Assembly: GCF_016864235.1 (NCBI RefSeq)
Contig: NZ_CP045733.1
Location: 62,001-126,000 of the forward strand
Reading direction: 5' to 3'
Origin: Legionella sp. MW5194
GTDB lineage: Bacteria; Pseudomonadota; Gammaproteobacteria; Legionellales; Legionellaceae
Length of the DNA: 64,000 nucleotides
Part shown: positions 54,934-63,745 of the stretch, piece after piece
Layout: the number at the start of each line of letters is the position of its first letter
Numbering within the stretch: the first letter of the stretch is position 1
Made by a program: the position numbers and the translations under genes
The notes under the pieces: model-generated
What the model was told of the DNA's origin: nothing
The model's database searches: none
Seen by the model: the letters and a program-made list of their open reading frames with translations, nothing else

Positions 54934-55377
54934 GTGAATGCACAAGAAATTACAGTCTTAAATGATTTAAAAAACGACATAAACCAATTGCTGGGATTTC
55001 ATGAAGAAACACCAAGGATTAATTATGGTCCTTGTGGTGCGTTTGCCAAATTATTTTTTGATGCGTGGAATAGCCGATTTAAGGATAAAGTGCATATTGT
55101 TTTTGTGATGGTGACATCCCATGAAGAGTGCTGGCATATTGCATTACGTATGCCTTCAGGAGAACTTTACGATGGTGGAATTGGCCTTCATTGTGAAGAA
55201 GTTTATGGAGAAGGTTATTTATTTGAAGACATGATCGAATATGACCATGAACGTTTGGAAAAATGGTCTTATGGTCTTGAACGTGACTATCCACGATTTT
55301 GTCCTGACTTTAATAAAGAAGTGGTTAATTCATTGATTACTCATCATCTAGATCGATTGCAATCTCAAGGAATTTGA
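54934..55377 (+). CDS. Hypothetical protein with a Cys-His pattern, 147 aa
   Basis: A soluble protein starting at GTG 54934 after ATAGGAATTACG. It contains INYGPCGAFAKLFFDAWNSRF and, about 55 residues on, ECWHIALRMPSGELYDGG. A Cys in a GPCG turn before a helix and a His-then-Asp strand resemble papain-fold or NlpC-type cysteine hydrolases. I cannot place it in a named family. Its position in the editing/detoxification run suggests a hydrolase of a small molecule or peptide. Confidence 0.55.
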   Translation: MNAQEITVLNDLKNDINQLLGFHEETPRINYGPCGAFAKLFFDAWNSRFKDKVHIVFVMVTSHEECWHIALRMPSGELYDGGIGLHCEEVYGEGYLFEDMIEYDHERLEKWSYGLERDYPRFCPDFNKEVVNSLITHHLDRLQSQGI

Positions 55378-55381
55378 CTTA

Positions 55382-55863
55382 ATGCGTTATTTACCTCAAG
55401 AAGCAATTCAAAAATTAAGTAATGAGCATCAACCCGAACCGCGTGCTATTTTTTGGCTGGCTCTGTTTCTCGAGAGGAAGGAATGCAAGCTCAGATATTT
55501 GATGAGAATATCGCTATGAAACAAGAACACCAACTGATTTATGAGCTAGAGATTTCTCTTTTAAATCCGCAAACGAGAAAATCGATTACACAACTGAAGC
55601 TACTGATTGCTGATGAATTTATTGAGTATGGTGCTTCTGGTTTAATTTACAATAAGAACGACTTACTTGATTCTCTCCCTGAAGAAGAGCCACAGAGCTA
55701 TATGGTTAATGATTTTTCAGTTTTAGAGGTGTCGTCCGAAGTCATGTTGGCAACTTATAGGGTCACTGTTGCCTCAAAAAGTTCTTTACGTTCTTCTCTC
55801 TGGCAATACAAACACAATCGTTGGCAAATGGTGTTTCATCAAGGCACGCCTTGCCAAGAGTAA
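55382..55863 (+). pseudogene. DUF4440/NTF2-like protein, possible N-terminal frameshift
   Basis: The C-terminal part from ATG 55483 (GAGAGGAAGGA upstream) is a DUF4440-type NTF2-like domain: HQLIYELEISLLNPQTRKSI and YRVTVASKSSLRSSLWQYKH, then NRWQMVFHQGTPC. An upstream frame from 55382 reads MRYLPQEAIQKLSNEHQPEP and RAIF. One more T in the T6 run near 55450 would join it to LAGSVSREEGMQAQ, giving 160 residues. Either the gene simply starts at 55483 and encodes 126 residues, or a longer gene has lost one T. The family has no fixed function. Confidence 0.6.
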
Positions 55864-55884
55864 TAATTTATTTTTACAGGTATT

Positions 55885-56355
55885 ATGATGATTACAATAG
55901 CCTATTTAAAACATCACTCAGATTGCATACCAGAGCTTGCTAAGATTTGGCATGAAGTATTAGGGCAAATTTGGGTTCCTGATGTGCCCACCTCACGTGT
56001 AGAAGAAAATTTACGAAATCATTTAAACATCGAACAGTTACCGCTCACTATCGTTGCCTTTGATGAAGATAAACCTGTTGGGATGTGCTCTTTACGCGTG
56101 AATGATGGAATCCGCCCTGAATTAACCCCATGGCTAGGCTCATTAGTGGTATCACCAAGCCATCAAAAACAAGGTATTGCAAGACAGCTTATTCATCGAG
56201 TAAAAGAAGAAGCCCAAGCATTAGGGTTTAAAAATCTTTATCTTTTTGCTTTTGATCCTACTCTTCCAGAATATTACAGTCGTCTTGGTTGGTGCATGAT
56301 TGGCATGGATGAATTTAAAGGACATCCTGTAACAGTTATGGAGATAATGTTGTGA
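55885..56355 (+). CDS. GNAT N-acetyltransferase, 156 aa
   Basis: A single GNAT domain. The acetyl-CoA loop is WLGSLVVSPSHQKQGIARQL followed by IHRVKEEAQALGFKNLYLFA, and the terminal strand is LPEYYSRLGWCMIGMD. The N-terminal region (IWHEVLGQIWVPDVPTSR) is typical of small-molecule acetyltransferases of the YhbS/amino-sugar group. It overlaps the next gene by 4 bases. The substrate is unknown. Confidence 0.85.
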   Translation: MMITIAYLKHHSDCIPELAKIWHEVLGQIWVPDVPTSRVEENLRNHLNIEQLPLTIVAFDEDKPVGMCSLRVNDGIRPELTPWLGSLVVSPSHQKQGIARQLIHRVKEEAQALGFKNLYLFAFDPTLPEYYSRLGWCMIGMDEFKGHPVTVMEIML

Positions 56356-57602
56356 AGATTAGACAGTTGTTTGATACGGATTGGCATCTATGGAAAGAAA
56401 TTCGTTTGGAAGCTTTGAATAATTCACCAGAAAATTTTGGCTCTTCTTATGAAGATGAAGTGCATATGTCCGATGCTGATTTTCAAAATGGATTAAGTAA
56501 AGGATATGTATTGGGCGCATTTGTTGACGATTTATTGGTGTCTTGTGCTGGATTCTATACACTTAACTCAATTAAAACAAAACACCGTGGTGTGCTTTGG
56601 AGTATGTATACTCGTCTTGAATACAGAGGGAAAGGTATTGCAACAGCATTAATTCAGACCCTGATCCAACATGCAAAAACCAGCGTTACTCAATTGCACC
56701 TAACCTGTGTAGTAAGTAATTTTGTGGCTCAAGCTTTTTATCAAAAGCAAGGATTTCGAATTTATGGTACCGAACCTAAAGCACTTAAAATTAATGATAC
56801 CTTTTATGATGAATATTTGATGGTATTGGATTTCAATGAGGAACCCATGAAAAAACTGGATACTTATCAGAGCCTTTGTACTGAAGTATATGATTTAAGT
56901 AAACCTAATGCACCACAAGATGAATACTCATTCTATCGAAGCTATGCCGCAGAGGTTAAAGGCTTGATTTTAGAGCCTATGTGCGGCACAGGTCGATTTT
57001 TACTGCCTTTGGCTGCAGAAGGATTTGATGTTCATGGCTTTGATGCAAGTCAACCAATGCTAGAACGACTGCATGCAAAAGCGAAGAGCAAAAATCTTAA
57101 GCCAAAAGCCTGGCATGGTTTTATTGAAGATTTAAATCAATCCGCTAAATATTCTTTAATTTTTATACCCAGTGGTTCATTTGGTCTCATCACAGAAAAG
57201 GTGGATATCCAAAAAGCCTTAAAAACCATTTATGAACATATGGAAGATAAAGGACTTTTTGTATTTGAAGTAGAAACACGCTATGCGGTTCCTAAAGAAT
57301 TAGGTATATGGAGAGGCACAAGATGGCCAAAAGAAGATGGCACAATCATCCTACTCAGCCAATTAGCTATGCTCGATGAGGAGATTTGTTACTCTATAGG
57401 TAAATATGAACTGATTGATAACAACCGTGTCATTCAAACAGAGGTTGAGGAATACAAAATTCGAATTTATCAAGATCTTTCTTTCTTGCTCAATTTGCTC
57501 AATGAGGTTGGTTTTAGCAATGTACGAACGGTTAAAGCATTTGACCGAAATGCATCGCCTAATGAAACAGACGAAAGTATTGTTTTTGAGTGCAGAAAAT
57601 AA
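56352..57602 (+). CDS. GNAT acetyltransferase fused to a SAM methyltransferase, 416 aa
   Basis: Residues 1-155 are a GNAT domain (LWSMYTRLEYRGKGIATALI, AQAFYQKQGFRIYGTEPK). Residues 162-416 are a class I methyltransferase (LILEPMCGTGRFLLPLAAEG, then FDVHGFDASQPMLERLH). At the junction the DNA reads GATTTCAATGAGGAACCCATG. If the T run had one more T, the GNAT would end at TGA, and GAGGA would be the ribosome site of a separate methyltransferase starting at MKKLDTYQSL. The fusion may therefore be an artefact of a one-base loss. Both activities look complete. Confidence 0.78.
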   Translation: MKIRQLFDTDWHLWKEIRLEALNNSPENFGSSYEDEVHMSDADFQNGLSKGYVLGAFVDDLLVSCAGFYTLNSIKTKHRGVLWSMYTRLEYRGKGIATALIQTLIQHAKTSVTQLHLTCVVSNFVAQAFYQKQGFRIYGTEPKALKINDTFYDEYLMVLDFNEEPMKKLDTYQSLCTEVYDLSKPNAPQDEYSFYRSYAAEVKGLILEPMCGTGRFLLPLAAEGFDVHGFDASQPMLERLHAKAKSKNLKPKAWHGFIEDLNQSAKYSLIFIPSGSFGLITEKVDIQKALKTIYEHMEDKGLFVFEVETRYAVPKELGIWRGTRWPKEDGTIILLSQLAMLDEEICYSIGKYELIDNNRVIQTEVEEYKIRIYQDLSFLLNLLNEVGFSNVRTVKAFDRNASPNETDESIVFECRK

Positions 57603-57614
57603 TTGAGGTAATAA

Positions 57615-58508
57615 ATGAATATTCTATGTCCAGAACCACTACAAAGAGGAGATATCGTGGGGCTTATTTCTCCCTCGAGTCCTATTACGGAAAAAGCAAT
57701 AGAAGTAGGAGTTCATTTATTAAAGTCGAATGGATTTAATGTAAAGTATGCAAAGCATATGTTTGCATCAGAACGATTTTTAGCTGGTAAAGACCGTGAC
57801 CGTGCACAAGATGTGATGGATTTCTTTATAGACTCAGAAGTGAAAGCAATTATTGCAACCCGAGGAGGACAAGGTTCGCAACGACTTTTACCTTTCTTAG
57901 ATTATGAATTGATTAAGAAAAACCCAAAACCATTATTCGGGTTTAGTGATACTACAGCGTTGCAATTAGGCCTATTTAAAAACACTGGCTTAGTAAGTTA
58001 TACAGGGTTTACTTTGACCATTCATTTAAGTACCCAAGTTAAAAAAACATTATTTTCTTCTTTGTTAGGCCAAGAGTACACAATTCGCAAAGGAATAAAG
58101 GTTCATGGAGGCGTTAGCCGAGGTACTCTTCTTGGTGGCAATTTAACCCTTATGACTAATTTAATGGGCACGCCTTACATGCCTACTTTTAAAGGATGTA
58201 TTTTGTTGGTAGAAGATGTTGGCGTCGAGCCCTATAATATTGATGGCATGTTCTCACAATTAGATTTAGCAGGAATTTTTGATGAAGTTTCCGGCGTTAT
58301 TTTTGGTACATTTGAACAATGTAAAAGTAAGAAGTCGAATCAGAGCGATGGTACGGTAGAAGATGTAATCAATGAATGGGCTTCTAAATTAAAAGTCCCT
58401 TGTATTAAAGAGTTTTCCTATGGACATGGTAAGCAAAATTGCATTCTTCCAATTGGCAAAGTAGTTACTTTAGATGCAGATACTACTTGCGTTACGATTC
58501 AAAATTAA
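57615..58508 (+). CDS. S66-family peptidase (LD-carboxypeptidase/MccF-like)
   Basis: A 297-residue serine peptidase. The nucleophile Ser is in PLFGFSDTTALQLGLF. Glu lies in LLVEDVGVEPYNIDGMFSQL and His in EFSYGHGKQNCILPIG, the S66 catalytic set. The N-terminal GDIVGLISPSSPI is typical. Members either trim the peptidoglycan tetrapeptide or, like MccF, cut the toxic aminoacyl-adenylate of microcin C. No signal peptide is present, which fits a cytoplasmic role. GAGG precedes the ATG, 12 bases after the GNAT-methyltransferase gene. Confidence 0.88.
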   Translation: MNILCPEPLQRGDIVGLISPSSPITEKAIEVGVHLLKSNGFNVKYAKHMFASERFLAGKDRDRAQDVMDFFIDSEVKAIIATRGGQGSQRLLPFLDYELIKKNPKPLFGFSDTTALQLGLFKNTGLVSYTGFTLTIHLSTQVKKTLFSSLLGQEYTIRKGIKVHGGVSRGTLLGGNLTLMTNLMGTPYMPTFKGCILLVEDVGVEPYNIDGMFSQLDLAGIFDEVSGVIFGTFEQCKSKKSNQSDGTVEDVINEWASKLKVPCIKEFSYGHGKQNCILPIGKVVTLDADTTCVTIQN

Positions 58509-58567
58509 AAATGAAGAAATAACCACTTGATAAAACTGATGAGAGCATTGGTTTAATAGAGGCATAA

Positions 58568-58963
58568 ATGAATACACAAGAAATACCCAAAGAATATCAA
58601 CACACTTCACCAGCAGGAGCTGAAGTTCGATTGCTGATGAATAATCATTTAGGTGGAATGGCTCACTGTACTTTGAAGGCAGGCACAATTTCCAAAGCAG
58701 TTCGTCATAAAACTGTATCTGAATTTTGGCATGTCCTTTCTGGTGAGGGTGCAATTTGGCGTAAGTTGAACGATGAAGAGAGCATTACCCCTTTAACTGC
58801 TGGAGTCAGCATCGATATTCCCTTGGGAACACATTTTCAATATCGAAGTGATGCAGCAGATTTGGTGTTTATTTGCGTTACTATGCCACCTTGGTCAGGC
58901 AGTGATGAGGCAAGTTATGTGGAGCATGGTGCCTGGCCTCCTACAGTGGAATACATTAAATGA
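58568..58963 (+). CDS. Cupin-domain protein, 131 aa
   Basis: A single cupin barrel: AEVRLLMNNHLGGMAHCTLK and KTVSEFWHVLSGEGAIWRKL (motif 1 region), with SIDIPLGTHFQYRSDAADLV as motif 2. The metal ligands are partly replaced (His in the first motif, but HxH is not obvious). It overlaps the next gene (GNAT-cupin) by 4 bases. Cupins of this type bind small molecules or metals. The role is unknown. Confidence 0.8.
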   Translation: MNTQEIPKEYQHTSPAGAEVRLLMNNHLGGMAHCTLKAGTISKAVRHKTVSEFWHVLSGEGAIWRKLNDEESITPLTAGVSIDIPLGTHFQYRSDAADLVFICVTMPPWSGSDEASYVEHGAWPPTVEYIK

Positions 58964-59817
58964 CTTTAAAATTATCGTTTTTAGAAAATCCAAACCCTGA
59001 TGATGTTCAAATATTAACGAATGGGATTAAGGCGTACGCCAAACAAGCAAGGGGCTTCGAGTCCTTAGATTTCTTTGCATGCTTTATTCGTGATGCAGAC
59101 AATAGCATTGTGGGTGGTTGTAGTGGTGGAACACTCTATGGAGGACTTCATGTCGATAATCTTTGGGTGAGTGAGTCCATCAGGCATCAAGGATGGGGAA
59201 CAAAGCTTATGCAAGAGGCATTGAAGTACGGTAATGAGAAAGGCTGTGCTTTTGCAACAGTTAATACTATGGATTGGGAAGCAATAGAATTTTATAAAAA
59301 ATTAGGTTTCGAACTTGAGTTTGAGCGGCATGGGTTTCAGAAAAACTCTATTTTTTATTTTTTGCGTAAAGAATTTCAGGGAACAAGAGACATCGGGCTC
59401 TTAAATGATGATTCAGTCTCGGACTTAAGTCAAAATCTAAAATCGTCTATATCAGAATCTGTAGTGAGAGAAGAGGTTGTCTCAATAAGCAATGCGCCTC
59501 ATTTTAAGTGGGGACAAAATTGTGATGCATGGTGGTTAAAAAATGATGGTCAGTTTAACGTTCTTTATGAAACGATGCCCTCAGGCAGTTTTGAGGTAAA
59601 ACATTATCATCAGGAAACAGAACAATTTTTTTATTGTTTGCAAGGACAATTGGTTATTGAGTTTGAAGACTATGAACAGGTGTTACAGGAACAGGAAGGA
59701 ATAAGTATTAAAGCAGGGATAACCCATAAAGTGAAAAATAGTTCCGGAAATTTGGTTTCTTTTTTGGTAATTTCATCTCCTAATCTAATCGGGGATAGAG
59801 TCAATCTGGAGTCATAA
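58960..59817 (+). CDS. GNAT acetyltransferase fused to a cupin domain, 285 aa
   Basis: The N-terminal ~145 residues form a GNAT domain: HVDNLWVSESIRHQGWGTKL and MDWEAIEFYKKLGFELEFER. After a Ser-rich linker (NLKSSISESVVREE) the C-terminal ~100 residues form a cupin: GSFEVKHYHQETEQFFYCLQ with the H-x-H-x-E-x-F set and GISIKAGITHKVKNSSG. The fusion is in one uninterrupted frame with no internal start-like site. The cupin may hold a metal or ligand that works with the acetylation target. It overlaps the cupin gene upstream by 4 bases. Confidence 0.82.
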   Translation: MTLKLSFLENPNPDDVQILTNGIKAYAKQARGFESLDFFACFIRDADNSIVGGCSGGTLYGGLHVDNLWVSESIRHQGWGTKLMQEALKYGNEKGCAFATVNTMDWEAIEFYKKLGFELEFERHGFQKNSIFYFLRKEFQGTRDIGLLNDDSVSDLSQNLKSSISESVVREEVVSISNAPHFKWGQNCDAWWLKNDGQFNVLYETMPSGSFEVKHYHQETEQFFYCLQGQLVIEFEDYEQVLQEQEGISIKAGITHKVKNSSGNLVSFLVISSPNLIGDRVNLES

Positions 59818-59818
59818 A

Positions 59819-60271
59819 GTGTCTTCTGAACTGATTATCCGCAAAGCATTAATTGATGATGTTCAACATCTTCACCCTTTAATGGAGCAATTGGGTTATC
59901 CACAATCGTCTGAAGAGTTGCAAAGACGACTTGAGCTATTTACTAGTGAACTGCATTACGGTGTTCTTCTTGCGGAAATTGCAGGAAAAGTTGTTGGTTG
60001 GATTGCTTGGTCTAAGAGCTATCTTTTTGTTTCCGAAACAACAAGATTTCATATTGAAGGCCTTGTGGTCGACCAAAGTTATCGTAATCAAGGAATAGGT
60101 AAAAAGCTTATGATTACTGTTGAGGAGTTTGCCAGGCAATTTAGTCCCTGTATCATTGATTTGACATCTGGACTTAGGCGAGCGAAAGAGGGCTCCCATG
60201 ATTTTTACAAATCGCTTGGATATCAGAATGAAGGTCATATGGCGAAACTGTATTTAAGGAAAATGCTGTGA
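59819..60271 (+). CDS. GNAT N-acetyltransferase, 150 aa
   Basis: A single GNAT domain from GTG 59819, with GGAG 9 bases upstream. It has TRFHIEGLVVDQSYRNQGIG, GKKLMITVEEFARQFSPCII and HDFYKSLGYQNEGHMAKLYL. The N-terminal LMEQLGYPQSSEELQRRLEL is typical of the aminoglycoside/amino-acid GNAT group found next to stress genes. It overlaps the following gene by 4 bases. Confidence 0.85.
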   Translation: MSSELIIRKALIDDVQHLHPLMEQLGYPQSSEELQRRLELFTSELHYGVLLAEIAGKVVGWIAWSKSYLFVSETTRFHIEGLVVDQSYRNQGIGKKLMITVEEFARQFSPCIIDLTSGLRRAKEGSHDFYKSLGYQNEGHMAKLYLRKML

Positions 60272-61305
60272 ACATCAAAGAATTACAATCTGCTTTAAAA
60301 GTTGAGACAGCAACATTAGATGATTATCCTACCATCCAAAACATGGCACGATTTTATGTATATGAACTCTCGCGTGACTGTGGTTTTATTTCAGATGATT
60401 GGGCTTTGCCTTCCGATGGCCTGTATGAAAGCTTCGATTTTAAAAAATACTTTGAAGAGCCGACAAGAAAAGCCTTTCTGATTAAAGTTGGTAATAAATT
60501 AGCTGGTTTCGCTCTATTAAATCACGAAGGAGTTTACCCTGATACTGCATGGAATATGGGCGAGTTTTTTATTACTGCTAAGTTTCAAGGCAAAGGTTTA
60601 GGTTATTTAGTTTCCTCTGAATTATGGAAAATGCATCCAGGCTTATGGGAGGTTTCTGTGATTCCAGAAAACAAGCGAGGACTTAGTTTTTGGCGCAAGG
60701 CTATTTCAAGCGTTACAGCGGGCAATTATCAGGAAGAAATTAAAACAATCAATTATGATACGCACCAACCACAACGAGTTATTTTTCGTTTTGATAGTAC
60801 AGCACATGAATGCAGCGAGCCTTTAGAAAGCGAGAACGAATATCAAATCCAATTTGTTGATGAGCTTGATGAAGCCACAGAAAAACGCATGACAAAAGGA
60901 TTTATTGCCTATGAAGCTCAGCATGGTATTGACGTCAATTATCGACGTTTTTCAGTGACCATCTCTTCTGCCCAAGGAAAAATTTTTGGTGCACTTAATG
61001 CCTTTACTGCATTTGCAGAAATTTATGTGGATGATATTTGGGTAGACAGTGCTTATCGTGGTAAAGGGTATGGCAAGCAGTTATTGCTTGCTCTAGAACA
61101 TCACTTCAAAGGCCAGGGCTTTAATAATATCAATTTAGTGACCAGTGCTTTTCAAGCCCCAGAGTTTTATAAGAAGTGTGGCTTCATAGCAGAATTTACG
61201 AGAATAAATAAAAAAAATCCCAAGTTAAGCAAGACATTTTTTGTTAAATTTTTTAACGAGGAATCAGAAACACAAGGCACTCTTAAGGCAGCTCATGGTG
61301 AATAA
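60268..61305 (+). CDS. Tandem (two-domain) GNAT acetyltransferase, 345 aa
   Basis: Two GNAT domains on one chain. The first (residues ~10-180) has WNMGEFFITAKFQGKGLGYL and LWEVSVIPENKRGLSFWRKA. The second (residues ~195-330) has EIYVDDIWVDSAYRGKGYGK and FQAPEFYKKCGFIAEFTRIN. The two are not close repeats. The second resembles the GNAT part of the GNAT-cupin protein upstream and the gene at 63290 in its LNAF/IYVDDIWV pattern. The 3' end overlaps the APH-like gene by 11 bases. Two-domain GNATs can acetylate larger or two-site substrates. Confidence 0.83.
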   Translation: MNIKELQSALKVETATLDDYPTIQNMARFYVYELSRDCGFISDDWALPSDGLYESFDFKKYFEEPTRKAFLIKVGNKLAGFALLNHEGVYPDTAWNMGEFFITAKFQGKGLGYLVSSELWKMHPGLWEVSVIPENKRGLSFWRKAISSVTAGNYQEEIKTINYDTHQPQRVIFRFDSTAHECSEPLESENEYQIQFVDELDEATEKRMTKGFIAYEAQHGIDVNYRRFSVTISSAQGKIFGALNAFTAFAEIYVDDIWVDSAYRGKGYGKQLLLALEHHFKGQGFNNINLVTSAFQAPEFYKKCGFIAEFTRINKKNPKLSKTFFVKFFNEESETQGTLKAAHGE

Positions 61306-62311
61306 AAATCAACTGGAAACAATCTGTAAAAAATTAAAGATGAACCAACCTTGCGACTTGCCTCAAAGAGTTCACGGTGGTCTTTTACATAAAATGTGGT
61401 ATCTGAAGTGCAATGGCTCGCAATTTGCTGTAAAACAGCTCAATAAAAGGCTTCAGTTAACTGAAGAAGTTAAATCCCAATATGAATTGACAGAAGAGAT
61501 AGCCTTCCAATTTTCCCAGTGTACTATTCCCGCAGTTCATGCTCTAAAATTAGAAAATAATTACTTAATCCTTTCAGAAGATGAGGCCTTTCTTGTTTAT
61601 CCTTGGATAACAGCAAAAACATTGGATAAAGACGCTATATCTGAGATGCATGCGCTTAAAATAGCCACTCTTTTGGCTAAAATTCATCGTATTAATCTTA
61701 ATGTTCCCCAGCTAAGTGCTCAAGAATTTGATATTCATCCCAATGAAAAAATTAGTGTGTTAATAGACCAGTCAGCAAGCAAAAATTTGGTGTTTAAGGA
61801 GCAATTAAAAAGTAATCAACGAGTTATAATTGAGCTTAACGATATCTATCAAAAAGCAATACCTATTTTACAAAGTAGTAGTGTAGTAAGCCATGGTGAT
61901 TTGGATCAAAAAAATGTTTTATGGGATAAAAATGATACTCCATTTCTCATTGATTGGGAGTCTGCGCGAAAACTTAATCCCACTTATGAAATAGTCAATT
62001 GTGCTCTTGATTGGAGTGGAATTACTACTCCGCTGTTTAATAAAACTTTATTTATAAAAATGCTAAAAACATATGCGTCTTCTGGAATAACAATAAATCA
62101 AGATCATTTGGAAGCTGCTTTTTATGGTGTTCTTGGCAATTGGATCAATTGGCTAGTATATAATATAAACCGTTCTTTTAGTTCTGATAAAGAGCAGCAG
62201 GACATTGGTATTGAGCAGGTGCTTCAGGTTTTACCTACTATTATTCAAGTCAAGGCGAGTATTCCAGAATTAACTCAATTAGTAACACATGAATTAGGAA
62301 TAACCTTTTAA
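61295..62311 (+). CDS. APH-family phosphotransferase, 338 aa
   Basis: A second kinase of the APH/choline-kinase fold. The catalytic loop is SVVSHGDLDQKNVLWDKNDT (HGDxxxxN) and the metal motif is FLIDWESARKLNPTYEI. The N-lobe has KMWYLKCNGSQFAVKQLNKR and the hinge LVYPWITAKTLD. ATG 61295 lies in the end of the GNAT gene, so translation is coupled. The frame is open upstream to 61241 but only by overlap. The sequence is far from known APH(3') enzymes, so drug resistance is possible but unproven. Confidence 0.82.
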   Translation: MVNKNQLETICKKLKMNQPCDLPQRVHGGLLHKMWYLKCNGSQFAVKQLNKRLQLTEEVKSQYELTEEIAFQFSQCTIPAVHALKLENNYLILSEDEAFLVYPWITAKTLDKDAISEMHALKIATLLAKIHRINLNVPQLSAQEFDIHPNEKISVLIDQSASKNLVFKEQLKSNQRVIIELNDIYQKAIPILQSSSVVSHGDLDQKNVLWDKNDTPFLIDWESARKLNPTYEIVNCALDWSGITTPLFNKTLFIKMLKTYASSGITINQDHLEAAFYGVLGNWINWLVYNINRSFSSDKEQQDIGIEQVLQVLPTIIQVKASIPELTQLVTHELGITF

Positions 62312-62371
62312 CTTTCGCCAACTTTGATTACCATACCGCACGAAAGTAACTTAAGTTTCAAGGAATGCTTC

Positions 62372-63169
62372 ATGACGAACATCAACAATAATAAAGCTGC
62401 ATTAGTGACCGGAGCCAGCCATGGAATTGGTCTTGAACTTGCTAAAATTCTTTTAGGTGACGGCTGGGTTGTCTATGGAACAGGGCGGGATGTGAGCAGC
62501 TTAGAGGATACTAAAGCGCTATTTCCTCGTTTTGTTCCCATTCAATCGGATTTTACTCGCAATAGTGATATCGAACAGGTTGCTAAAACTATTAATGATT
62601 CTGGAATACCGCTTCATCTTTTAGTTCAAAATGCAGGAATGAAAAGTCCTCCACGTCCGTTGACCGAATACGATTGTGACAGTATTGACGAAGTTTTTCA
62701 GGTTAATTTATTAGCTCCAATGAAACTTACGGCACTACTTGCCGCGCAGATGCCTGAGAAGTCTCGGATTTTATTTGTTACATCAAGAGCAGCTACTCTG
62801 AAACTTAAAGAAAGTTCAACATACTGTGCCAGCAAAGCAGGTTTGGATGAAGTAACTGCTATTGTGAGAAAAGAGTTAGCAGAGAAAAATATTGGTGTGT
62901 CTTGTATTATTCCAGGAGAAGTGGATACAAGAATTCAAAAAATTTTAAGAGAAACGACTTCATTTCATTTACATAAAATGTTTGATGAAGCTTATCAGTC
63001 CGGTCAATTAATAAGTCCGGAAACTTGCGCGGAATTCCTTAAATGGTTTCTTTGCGACTTATCTTTTGATGAATTTAAGCAAAGCAATATGCCCGTTTCC
63101 ATTTATGAAGAGTGGCACCATCCATTCTGGCTTAAAGATAGGAATCAGTTACCTCCTTTTCCTTTCTAA
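62372..63169 (+). CDS. Short-chain dehydrogenase/reductase
   Basis: A 265-residue classical SDR. The cofactor motif is AALVTGASHGIGLELAKILL, with LVQNAGMKSPPRP as the NAG motif. The catalytic Ser-Tyr-Lys set is in ILFVTSRAATLKLKESSTYC and ASKAGLDEV. The start at 62372 has AAGGA 8 bases upstream, so the longer frame from 62324 is not used. The absence of an early Asp after the second strand (YGTGRDVSS) and the Arg there suggest NADP use. It is the last plus-strand gene of the island. The substrate is unknown. Confidence 0.87.
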   Translation: MTNINNNKAALVTGASHGIGLELAKILLGDGWVVYGTGRDVSSLEDTKALFPRFVPIQSDFTRNSDIEQVAKTINDSGIPLHLLVQNAGMKSPPRPLTEYDCDSIDEVFQVNLLAPMKLTALLAAQMPEKSRILFVTSRAATLKLKESSTYCASKAGLDEVTAIVRKELAEKNIGVSCIIPGEVDTRIQKILRETTSFHLHKMFDEAYQSGQLISPETCAEFLKWFLCDLSFDEFKQSNMPVSIYEEWHHPFWLKDRNQLPPFPF

Positions 63170-63289
63170 TTTATTTATGAATTTTTATGATTAGTTCCAA
63201 TAAAAATTCAACTCTGGAGAACAGATGCTTCGTTTCTTCTGTTCCTTTTTCAAGGCATACTCTCTTATGGGGGATATGCCCCACTCTTT

Positions 63290-63727
63290 CTACAATTGTT
63301 TTCTAAAATAGATCCGATCATGTCCTTCTAAATAATTTTTAATTGTCCCTATGTGCTGATAACCTTGTTTTAAATAAAATCCTTCTGCTTGAAAAGAAAA
63401 AGTATCTAATGTTGATGCAGGAATACCTCGCTTAATTGCTTCGGCTTCAACGCTGCGTAATAGTTCAGCACCGATACCAAGGCCACGGTATTCTTCCTTA
63501 ACCCAGAGGACATCAACGTATATTGAGCTTTTATGAGCATACACAATAGCTCCGCCAATAATATTACCCTCCTTACCTTTCACATAGACTGAGTAACGCT
63601 CTGGTTTAGTTCCCGTAAAAGGAGCATTATAATTTACTATCCCATCACGAATAATTTTATCTTGCTGTTCCAGTAGATTGGTGTCTATAACAAGCTCTAG
63701 TTGGTAATTTATTTGCGATTGATTCAT
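63290..63727 (-). CDS. GNAT N-acetyltransferase, 145 aa
   Basis: A compact GNAT: KSSIYVDVLWVKEEYRGLGI followed by GAELLRSVEAEAIKRGIPAS, and FQAEGFYLKQGYQHIGTIKN. It is similar in pattern to the second domain of the tandem GNAT at 60268. It lies on the minus strand, 18 bases after the ABM-like gene at the window end, and probably forms a unit with it. The stop is in a gap of about 120 bases from the SDR, convergent. Confidence 0.85.
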   Translation of the reverse strand: MNQSQINYQLELVIDTNLLEQQDKIIRDGIVNYNAPFTGTKPERYSVYVKGKEGNIIGGAIVYAHKSSIYVDVLWVKEEYRGLGIGAELLRSVEAEAIKRGIPASTLDTFSFQAEGFYLKQGYQHIGTIKNYLEGHDRIYFRKQL

Positions 63728-63745
63728 GAGTTATATCTTCTAAAA

